Assembly: GCF_000150275.1 (NCBI RefSeq)
Contig: NW_002060950.1
Location: forward strand, 3,033,623 to 3,097,622
Length of the DNA stretch: 64,000 bases
Reading direction: 5' to 3'
Source of the DNA: Trichoplax adhaerens
Lineage: Eukaryota; Placozoa; Uniplacotomia; Trichoplacea; Trichoplacidae
How positions within the stretch are numbered: position 1 is the first letter of the stretch; each line of letters begins with the position of its first letter. The notes under the pieces are model-generated. The model searched no databases. It was not told the DNA's origin and saw nothing but the letters and a program-made list of their open reading frames with translations. Positions 1-10,000 of the stretch are shown here, piece by piece. The translations under genes were made by a program, and so were the position numbers.

Positions 1-42
1 AAGCTATCGCTCAATCACATGTTTCTAATTGCTCTTATTTAG

Positions 43-2489
43 TGGCTTAGTGATCGTATTAGCGATTGCCTAATTAAAGCTAATACAGAATTTATGAATT
101 CGATATCAATACCAATTATTGGAGCTAGTCAAGCCGAATTAAATATTAATGACATTGCGGCAGAGATGTTAAAGAAATCCTTTGAATTTGCTCAAAAACA
201 AGTTGGAAGCTTAAAAGAAATCAATTTTATTATTCATCCTACTGACATTAAAAGCTATACAGCTTTTAGTCAAGCCTTGAAAGCTAGCATAACCTCAATA
301 AATCAGGTGAAGAATTCAAGCCAATTAACTGCATCTGCGAACAAATCAACAAATGATAAGAATGCAAATTGTAAAAATTATAGCCACCTGTTTTCAGCTA
401 TGTGCGAAACTACTGAAACACCCTTTTACATTAATGTTTATCATGGTACTACTTGCGATGCAACCACCGCTGCTATCTTAGATACGACAGCCTTATGCTC
501 CGATCATAGCACTATAACATCTGATATTATGCAAAGTAAAGATGATGGACATAGTATGAAAACTCTGCAACTTCTCTCAAGCAAGGAATCGGGTCATAAT
601 GTGTACCAGATTTGTCCTTTTGGTTGCTTCGCTGGGCTTAGCACGGTTTTAGCTTATATTAATGCCTACGAAGATAAATCTGTAGCTATTCCGTTATTAA
701 GTGTTGAATTAAATTTTGGCCATGTCTACGACTTAATAAAAGCCATAGAAGTATTCATGCTTCATGCTCTTAACGATTCAATTAAGATAAGTTCGATTGA
801 TTTCGTTATTGGTTACAAAGACCGAGCTTTGGAAATTGCAACTTGGATGGAGCAGAACATTGTTATAAACGCTGACTTATTGCACTTTGGATGGCAATTG
901 ATTAAAAATGTACCCACGAAAAAATTGGGTATAAAATTAGTTTTCGTCGCTCGAGATGAAAGTACAATTGCTAAAGCTAGGTCGAGAATTGAAGAATCTG
1001 CAAGTCTTTGGACATCTCAGAGGATGAATAATGAAGCTTATTTCGCCACTATTGACCAAAATTATTGGTATAAAATTGCATTACAGTTTTGGGATGAGTA
1101 TAATATTATTTTAACACGTCAAAATCAAGGTACAATTGTAGATATACATGGATTGGAAGATGACATTTTCGACTCTCTTTCAAGTATACACGAGTTAAGT
1201 AAAATCCTTGTTGAGGAGAAAACTCGCTATGAAGTTCAAAGATTGCGGGCAGATAGAGCCATGCACTACCAAAGCTTTAAGAACTGGCTCTCTGACGGAA
1301 TTGCAAGGCCCTTTCAAAGATTTTCATCGGGTAAATTATATGTATTACTACTACAAAATAGCATTAATTTTAATAAGCTATCCCTTACGGTCCAAAATAG
1401 TAATCCGGGTCAGTCATAACTAAAAATCTGTGTAGAAAACTGTGAATCTGATATTTTACAGAAATTAAAAATTTATGCTATAAAATAAAACTGTTTCTTT
1501 ATAGACTAGCAGTAATTTCATTCCTGATAAGTAGCTGAATTGAAAACAAATTATTTTGTTTGATAATCTTACAAAAGATATCGCCATACCTAAGAATTGG
1601 GAATATCAAAAGCAGGATCAAATTAGAAATGGACATTTTCGTATATTGAATGTCAAGAATCAACAAGAAATAGCTGAAATAGCTAATATTCAAGGATTAA
1701 ATGGGGTTACCATTAGGAAGTTGCAACGAATTCAAAATTGGAATTTATATAGGCGATACCATTTAATGAAAGCTGATGTAGCTAGAGCAGTTAAGAAGTA
1801 TAAGCCAGAAGCTCAGGTTGAAAGACGCTTATTTCATGGCACTAAAGGAATAAACTTACCAAGTATAGGTAAAAATGGTTTCGATCGGGATTTCTCTGGA
1901 AAATCTGCAGGTTAGTTAAAGCATGCATAAAAGTGTGCCGAGTTGCATATTATTGCTAAATTAAGCACAATTTGTAACTATAATACTATATTAGAACTTA
2001 GAGTGGAGTAAAACAATCCATCATTAGTATATTTATATGAAATCTGTTTAAATACGAAGATTTATTTTTGAATATATAACATATATAATGACACACTATA
2101 GTCAAGTTAAAGTATAATTTGTAATTATAAAATAATATTACAAGTAAGAGTAGGGTAAGAGAATTCATCGTTAGCATTACAATTATCAAATTTATTTCTT
2201 GGTATAACTCTCTTATTTTATTTATTTTGCAGGTTCAGCGCTTGGTACTGGCACATATTTTGCTACAGATGCGAGAATGTCATTACAATATGGTAGCAGT
2301 CTTATCTTAGCACGTGTTCTAACAGGAATATATGGTGCTGCAGCTAGTAGCAACCAACCAAACTTATCTAGCATTCCTGGAAGCAAAGGAGATCGAATTC
2401 ATTCTGTTGTTAATGACGTTACTAATCCTTCTGTATTTGTAATTTCTAATGATAACTCTGCTTATCCAGAATACATTATCCATATATAA
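43..2489 (+). CDS. Copy A: PARP14-like ADP-ribosyltransferase, 3' part
   Basis: The gene enters the window mid-way. Exons are 43-1408, 1578-1910 and 2233-2489; together they read 651 residues without a stop. Exon 1 opens after a TTTAG acceptor with WLSDRISDCL, the point where the macrodomain is split by an intron in the other copies. It continues through the macrodomain C-half (SISIPIIGAS), a second degenerate macrodomain, a KH-like stretch and a short WWE. Exons 2 and 3 are the ART domain: RIQNWNLYRRY, RRLFHGT (catalytic His), GTGTYFATDA (catalytic Tyr) and the C-terminal AYPEYIIHI. The residue expected at the Glu position of the PARP1 triad appears to be Val (NPSVFVI), which predicts mono-ADP-ribosylation or altered chemistry, as in the PARP14 class. 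The exon 1 donor could instead be at 1331 in the same phase; 1409 is preferred because it keeps the WWE tail. The 5' exons lie outside the window. Confidence 0.85.
1578..2489 (+). CDS. Copy A ART (PARP catalytic) exons
   Basis: Two exons, 1578-1910 and 2233-2489, are joined in phase 1 across a 322-bp intron. The exon 1578 start is fixed by phase: G from the previous exon plus AT gives Asp, and DIAIPKNW then matches DDLPSHW of copy B and DSLPASW of copy F. The catalytic motifs FHGT and GTYFA are intact, so this copy is the most likely active transferase with a complete ART in the window. The stop is at 2487-2489. Confidence 0.88.
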
Positions 2490-4033
2490 TACGTATCCAG
2501 TAGGCAATAATCATCATAAGCTTTTATTTGGCTATCTATCATCAAAAAATGAATGTTTTCCGAAGTTTTGATAATTGAATGGCTTACAACATAGTTATAG
2601 AAGACTAGAGTAGCTACCATATACAAACGTGGGTTATTGACAATGAGATTGCTATAGCTTTTAATTATTTTTTACTTCTAATTGTAGTTAGATAAAGCTA
2701 TTTCGTTGGCCATTTCGTGTACTATACGCGTATTGGCCTATTTTTCAAGTCATCTCTGTAATATTTTCTATTTGATATTTAAATCTACCTTATTAACATC
2801 TTTAACTCCAGTTAATTAACGGAATGTAATTCAAAATTTTATCTATTTCATAAGTGAAATTTGCAGCGGAATAGATTACATGCTCAATTGCTTGATTAAA
2901 GATAGGATGCTATGATGACGATTGAACCTTAAGAAGTACAATATATGTGTACAAGCTATCCTTTACTTCACTTCTTTAACGTCTGTAAATTTATACTATT
3001 ATAAGAACACATATTATGACTTTGATTTGAGATTTTGACTCATAATATGTGATTAGAAATCGTAGATTTAAAATCAGATAGCTAAATTATATCATTATTA
3101 CAATAAATTAAAGTATTGGAACTATCGCTTTATTAGCAATCTATTTCTTGAGTAGTAGGCTTACATCTTAGCAATGTTGGTGACAATAGTTTTCCTCAAT
3201 GATTTTTCTGAGTCCGCAGGCAAAGTTTTATTCAATTTATACCAACGTTGGGAAAAAAAAGTTATTATTGTGATCAATCTGATTGCATGGCATCATTTTA
3301 TTGGCTATAAGTTAGGACACTGTTATAGAAGATGAAGTAAAAGTTGTTTTATTGTAATTAAAAGATTTTTGACCTAGTGTGGAGCGGTTCTTCAGTATTT
3401 ATCTGGCTAAGATAGTTTCATTAAATACATAGTGATTAGAGACATTTAGTAGCCTCCAACTTAGAACTAGCTAAGTAGCTATATTTTTAATATGGAAATT
3501 ACCTGTGATCATGGTAGATTATAACAGAGGGTGTTTTTGTAGTTAAAGATGATGCTAAAACGAACCGTTAATTAGTGATAATGGCATATGTTAAATTCAG
3601 AAAGAATGATTTTTGTTTACCCGGTGCCCTTACTTTCTATTCTACTGGTGATAATCACACTAAAATTTTTCCCCTTTTAGGATTATAATCGAGTCTATAT
3701 TTAAGAGTCTTTGTAACAGTAAAGTATTATGTCGTGTTAGATGAACAATTTTGCTAAATCGAAGCTTTTATTTCTAGGTAGCGCTGATAGTGTTTATTAA
3801 TTCTTGTAATTCTGCCGCATGTAAAAGCTAAAGCCAAACTGCGTTATGATATTGACGGTTTAGAGATGATGTTGTCAAAGTAAACACTTATATTTAATTA
3901 AAGTAGGAGGTGGGTCTTGGGTGCTATTATTTAGGAAAGGAGGACCACCCACGGATGCTTTCTGAATGCAATAGGATATAATATAATAGTAGTTTATCAA
4001 ACTTTCTAGAAAATCGACTACTTTCTATAGTCT

Positions 4034-4750
4034 GGCAAGCATTTGGCAATTCTAGCACCAGGTTATAGCCTGTCAGAAATGATAGAATTAAGAAATGTAG
4101 ACGTACCAACAAAAGCTGCTGACATAGGCATAATTTTTGATGACTGTTTTTTAGCGAAAAAAAAAGTGATTTAGAATTGTAACGTTGCTGTAATTTCATT
4201 ATGAACTACGTAAGTTTATAGTGTATGGTTTCTTAACCTTATTACGGTATTTCCCACCACATAACTACTGTATTTAACTGAAATCACGACAAGCTTGAAA
4301 TCTTGTAAGGATTCATTTAAATCTCTGCATACAGCTCTATATGCTCGTACTGTATATTAAAATGGATGCGAAATTGACATATAGATCAGCATGTTAAAAA
4401 TTTGCTTGTGCAATCATCGATGACGATGAGAATAAATATAGCAAACTATTCCACCATATTTTATCCGATTCTGAGAAACGGATTCGAAAATTAGAGATAG
4501 AAATAGCTAATAGATATGCTTCATGACTAAAGTATCGATAATAATAGTCTATGACCAAATGCCAATGTTTGAAGAGTTAGTATGCAATGCGGAAGCGGTA
4601 TCTTGTGTTATGCTAATTCTTCTATATTCCCAGTAGGATCGTTTATGCCACCTATAAAGTAAACGAAGCCAGAAATCGAAGCAGTCTCTGTGGGCACACT
4701 TGCAAACGAATTTCAATCTGTGATGGTCTACTTTTGACACTAGATTAATC
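4034..4750 (+). pseudogene. Possible decayed coding remnant, unknown family
   Basis: Several segments read as protein-like in changing frames: near 4034-4170 (LAILAPGYSLSEMIEL, then DVPTKAADIGIIFDDCFL), near 4280-4354 (TEITTSLKSCKDSFKSLHTA), near 4400-4525 (FACAIIDDDEN, then SDSEKRIRKLEIEIANRYAS) and near 4541-4750 (IVYDQMPMFEELVCNAEA, then after a frame change NEARNRSSLCGHTCKR). Stops and frame changes separate them. I do not recognise the family, and it does not resemble the PARP array. In AT-rich DNA such runs can arise by chance. Confidence 0.2.
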
Positions 4751-4888
4751 ATATAACCACATTACTTTAGTATGCATTCGATGATTATATTTGTATAGAA
4801 TCAAACAAAACTGATTCCGTACGTTCCATAGTTACTATTGGCGTAACATATTTCCAGGCTTTGTTTCCTAACTTTGGTGACAATAGTG

Positions 4889-5198
4889 CATTCTGGTAAT
4901 ATCAGACTAGGATCGCTAGTTAACATTTAAATTTAAAATACCACATCTCACCAATTTAGTATTCCTAGATACTAGAAAATTGACTCTATCCAATACATGC
5001 TTATCAGGATTAGTAATTTAAACTTAAGGTAGGCTTTCTTTGATAGCTGCAATGGCTTGAGTCCATTCTGGTTATATCGGACTGAGATCGATAGTGAACA
5101 TTTTGGACTTCAAATACTTAACTTCACTAATTCAGTATTATTATATAATAAAAAGTTGACTTGAAATCAACACAGGAATATTAGGATAAGTAATTTAA
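4889..5198. repeat. Diverged direct repeat, two units of about 134 bp
   Basis: Unit 1 (4889-5021) and unit 2 (5064-5198) both begin CATTCTGG and end GTAATTTAA. They share many blocks in the same order, including a (C/G)GACT..GATCG block near the start and a TTAGTATT/TTCAGTATT block in the middle. The copies are clearly substituted, so the duplication is old. Confidence 0.75.
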
Positions 5199-5577
5199 GC
5201 GCTTAAATCGATAAACTAAATGCTGTCGAAATATTTTACTTGCTAGATTTCATTCTTGAAATCAACGCTGCGTGAGTAGATCGAAAAATTAAATGCTTCA
5301 TTAATTAATGCCTTTATAGTGATTACTGTAGCCCTACCAAGCTACTACCACCATACAAAGCTAAATCGTGTAGAAAGTCACCAGTTGGGAAAATAAAGAA
5401 ATCTATCCAAGTATTACTACTTTAAAGCTATACTACTGCAAAGTTTACTATCCTTGGAATCATCACCTTTCCCTAATTTATTCTTGAAGATTAATATCGT
5501 GAAATTGATGCTACCACTATTATCCTGGGAAGGAATTGATGCTATAAAGCTGAGTAAACCTTTGCACCAGTTAATTC

Positions 5578-7054
5578 ATGGGTCAATTATTCTGCTTAGC
5601 ATGTTTTCAAGCACCCAAACCTTCTACGTCTTACACCTATCAGACATACGTGAAGGAAAGGTGCCGCAAGGCAGCAGCTAAATCGAATACAAATGCTGAC
5701 GATAAAGAGAATTCGAGAACAGCTGAAGGCTTACCGAGTAGCTCTAATAACTATGTCCAACAAGGATCAAGGATTAACAATTTGAATAATGACCGTAATA
5801 ATTATGGGAGCGTAGCAAATCACAGAGGAAATTCAACTGTAAATGAACCTCAAAGTAATTCAGCTGGCTTTACATCTGATAAGTTACCAACACAAAGTAA
5901 ACAAGAAAATAAAGCACCTATTGGCATACTCAAAAATTGGAAGGATGGTCAATATTCGTCTGCTAGAGTTGAAATTAATTCTAAAAGTCACCAAAATAAT
6001 TCAGCAGGCCTCCCGGCTGGTAAGTTGCCAGTACAGAGTCAAGGAAATGATAAAGCAGCCAATAGCACACCAAATGATGGGAATGATGATCGATATCAAT
6101 TTTCTAGAGCTGATGCTAGATCTAAAATTCACGAAATTAATACGAGATTGTCTTCAAAACGGTCATTACTATCGTCGAAAACTTCTTTGGAAGAATTACT
6201 TGATAGCAATATCAAACCTTTGAAAGCCTCCACTACTCAAAGTAATGGAACGGCACAAGATTCAAACAGCAAAAATAAAGTTCCGTTGATTCATAACTCA
6301 TCGTTCTCCTATACCGCAGCAGATCGTGAAAAAGGTCAAGATACCAACAAAAATAAAGCTGGTAAGTTAGGTGTACCTGTATCTGCACCCTCCATTAGCC
6401 GGAATTTATCGGGAAAAAGTAATGATAGCTATATCCAAAACTTGGGAACATCATCGACTGGTATTCGTGTACACAACAGTGCAAAAGATCCAATAGCAAA
6501 TGGAAGTGCAGTGAACAATTTAGCTGCTCCTACAGCAAAAACCCAAGTTAGACAGAATTTGCAACAGGATAGCAATAGCCAAGATCCAAAGCTGAATACA
6601 GTCAAAAATTCTAAAATCGTTGATCGTAAGTTAGTTAATACACCCTCCGTTATAATAGAAAAACATAAGGCAGCCAATAAGCAAAGCAATGTAACTAACC
6701 ATTCTGTGTCAACGCCATCTCTTACAGGTGAATTAAATAGTAATGACAGAGTCAGTCAAGACGGAAATTCCAAGGCTTCTGCTCGATCGACAAAGCACAA
6801 GACAACATTATCATTTGAGCAAGAATTGTTACAGAAAATAAATAATGATATCATCGACGAAGGCAACGTGTGCCAAGATGGAAGCATCGAAAATTTCAAT
6901 CCAACTGTTGCTAAAAATAGTGGAGCAATTAATAAAAATCACAAAGATCAATCTCTAACAAATGATACTGCTACTAAAAATGTTAAAAGTGGAGAAACCC
7001 GTCATCATATGGTTGATACAACATCAAATATAGTGGTGGAAAAGTATGATGCAG
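5578..7054 (+). CDS. Copy B exon 1: disordered N-terminal region
   Basis: The exon encodes 492 codons rich in Asn, Ser, Lys, Asp and Gln with no recognised fold. Met-Gly is followed by Cys at residues 6 and 9. An imperfect repeat starts at residues 94 and 141 (NSAGFTSDKLP and NSAGLPAGKLP, each followed by a related 35-residue tail). The donor at 7055 is GTAAGT, phase 1. The frame stays open for another 28 codons past the donor, so intron retention would add a short tail and stop. The matching region of copy F has no intron here. Confidence 0.75.
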
Positions 7055-10000
7055 GTAAGTCAGACAGTTACCAAAATGAGGATTATAAAGGCAAAGCAAC
7101 ATTAAAATTGGCGTCTTCTTCTTGTCATTTACTCTCTTAAGGTGTAAATAAAACAACAGAGGATACTACTAGAGGATCAATATTTACCATGACTCCTTCC
7201 TTAATGTTGCTCTTTCAGCAACTTGGCTCGCAACATCAATTGGTTCAAATTGCCAACAGGAAAGAAATACAAGATCATCAGGAGCTTTTTGCAAATATCA
7301 AAGACAGTCAAGATGGCATATCGCCATCGCTGTCTACATTTCTTTGCCAGTACCCACAGCTTGTAAAGGACATGAACACCAAATTTAGAAATCGAAAAAT
7401 TAAAGCAGGTATCCATTATAATAAGAAGACAATCTCCATAGTAGCTATCAGCAAACAAGAATATGATAAAGCAGTGACGATTCTTAACACGGATATCCTT
7501 ACCAACACTCATCAAATATCATATACCAAAGATTTGCTTTGGCACTGGATCGCAATATATGATGTATTAACAAAGAAATTAGCTTCTCATCTTGGCGTAT
7601 TGATCCAATGTTGGATGAATACCAAAGAGAAAGTTGTGACTGTTGAAGTGGTTGGCAGCAGTAATACTTTGGATAATGTGATTACGAAAGTCCAGCAATC
7701 TCTCAATGACTTTGAAGCAAAAATAGCTTTTACTCTTTATGATGATGAATTTTTCATCCAAGAATTGCCACAAGTAAAAGCTCAGTACTTGAAACAGCAT
7801 TATAAAGAGGAAATAGAGGATCAGTATTGTTGCCAATTGCAGTTTCACTCGATAGAAGATTTGGATAGCGATTTGAAATATCAAGTGATCATTAAATATC
7901 CTCATGAGCGTATAACAACCGAGATTAGGCAAATTAAAGAGAAAATTTCTTCTATTCCTATTGCCATTAAAAAATTTTCGTACGATGGTAGCCAATTATC
8001 CAGAATAGCGCGATTCATCATTCATGGTCGAAGACACAGGAAGATTAAGGAAATTATGGCGAATTTAAAATGTTCATTTACAATATCAGATGTTGCTGTT
8101 GAAAGGTAGCTATAGTAATAAAAGTTAAAAGAATTGGAAGTTACTAGGAGAATTTGAAATAGGTACTAGAAAGAGCTGCCAATTTTAATTCACTTAATTT
8201 CGTCTTCTACAGTAAAGTCAATGTGAAGAAGAAGCAAGAAAAAACATCGAATGAAAATTTAGCTGCTTCAAAGAATAGAAGAAGTAAAAGGCAAATATCG
8301 TCATCGGCAAGTACAGACTACGGTGACGACCAAATTTATGTCTTGGGATTGTGTATGAAACTTATAAGAGGAAGAATTGAAGAACAAGGTAGAAAGGTAC
8401 GTATAATGATTTCAGCTTGTGACAGTGGTTGTGTGTTACAGTAAGCTAAAAGTATTACCAGAATGATCATAAATCTCCGTAGCATTAAATTTTGCCTAAT
8501 GCGATAAAGCCATTCAGAATTTTCTTCCATGGTCTCTTATTTAGACTGATGTTATTGTCAATGCTGTTGATGTGTGCGACTTCGAAGTAGGAGCAATCGC
8601 TAGAGCATTATATCAGGCTGGTGGACGAAATTATAGAAGAGAATGTGACAATCTGAGCCAGTATCTTGATGAAGATGAAATTGGCTGTACTGATGGATAT
8701 CGTTTAAGATGTAAGAAAGTCTATCACGTTCCATTCTTAAGTTCGCCGCGAACATTAACGGTAAGTTAATCGGCAACTACTGAAAGCAGTTCAATAATTA
8801 ATGGGATAAGGTTGCAATCAGCTGACACCGCTGTTTTTTCCCCTATACGTTCTGTTTTTGTAGTGGTTAAATGACAAAATTTACGAATGTCTAGATAAAG
8901 CGAATCGTGAATCGATGAAAGCTATTTCTATACCGACCATTGGGACTGGCAGTACTGGATTTTCCTATGATACTATTGCGAAAGAAATGATCGATGTAGC
9001 AATCGAATTTGCTAAGAACAGTGGTCGCAGAAATTTAAAAGTAGTGCGATTTGTTGTCTTTGAAAATGATGTAGAAGCGTATTATAGCTATAGTAAAATA
9101 TTTAAGCGAATTAATAGCCATTCTGATGGAACATCAAGGCTATCTGACTTGACCAAATGCGATGGAGTAGGACTGGTAGAACGCCTAACAAACGCTACAA
9201 AAACTGTTATAGATATGAAAGAAAATCCACTGGAAATTCTATTTTCTGCCGTATCTACAGATTCCTCTCGTTTTCGTCTCAATTTCTATCATGGTAGTAT
9301 TTACGCTGCTGAAACATCAGCTATACTTAATCCAACAAAAGTCTGTTCAAGCCATTTACAGCAGGGAAAGCTATCAGAGCGATTAGATCGGAATTGGTCT
9401 CGAATGCACTGGAGTTGGACTTTAAGTAGTAGCCAAGAAACGGTAGCTGGAAGTAGCAGGACTATTTATACTTGTTGTCCATACGATATGATAGACGATT
9501 TTCAATCTTTGCTCAATCATATCAATGGCAATGGCGAGAGTTCTCTTACATGTCCATTAGCAAGTACAGAAATTAAGGAAGAAGATATCTGCAGTCTATT
9601 TACTGCTATAGCTAGTTTTCTCAAAGATCGGTCCAAGATCAACAGTCCACTTTCACGTCTTGATTTTATAACGGGGAATAACGAACTAGCTCATGAAATA
9701 GCTTGTTGGGCGCAAAGGCAAATTACGGTTAAACGTAGAGATGGCATTGCAAAATCGATTAATTGGCATATTAGTCAATCCTATTCTTACCATAGATATG
9801 GCAAGAGTATTGATATCATTGCTGGTAGTAACGATATTATAGATCAAGTTGAGAAAAATTTAGCAGATAGTGCACCGTGTTGGATAAGCAAAGAAGTCCA
9901 GGAAGAAGATCTGATTGATAACTTCCAGGATATCCAATGCTTAAAACTAATTAATGAATTATGGTGTCAGTTTGGTACATTAACAGTTTGCAATCCCAAT

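Larger units (their letters stand above)
2490..5577. other. Intergenic region A-B, no intact gene
   Basis: There is no supported gene between copies A and B. The region contains a diverged direct repeat (4889-5021 and 5064-5198) and, around 4035-4750, several short protein-like stretches in different frames interrupted by stops. No remnant of the RRM exons seen in D, E and G was recognised here, which supports the view that B starts with its own unrelated N-terminal exon. Confidence 0.5.

Noticed and set aside
1208-1423. 71-codon frame overlapping the end of copy A exon 1
   Set aside because: The main frame aligns to the WWE tail of G and F and fits the phase-1 donor at 1409; the overlapping frame does not.
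5454-5681. 75-codon frame upstream of copy B
   Set aside because: Overlaps the B start in another frame and has no resemblance to family members.
6429-8530. Minus-strand open frames (6429-6689, 7201-7515, 7579-7995, 8336-8530)
   Set aside because: They lie opposite well-supported + strand exons of copy B and show no domain of their own.
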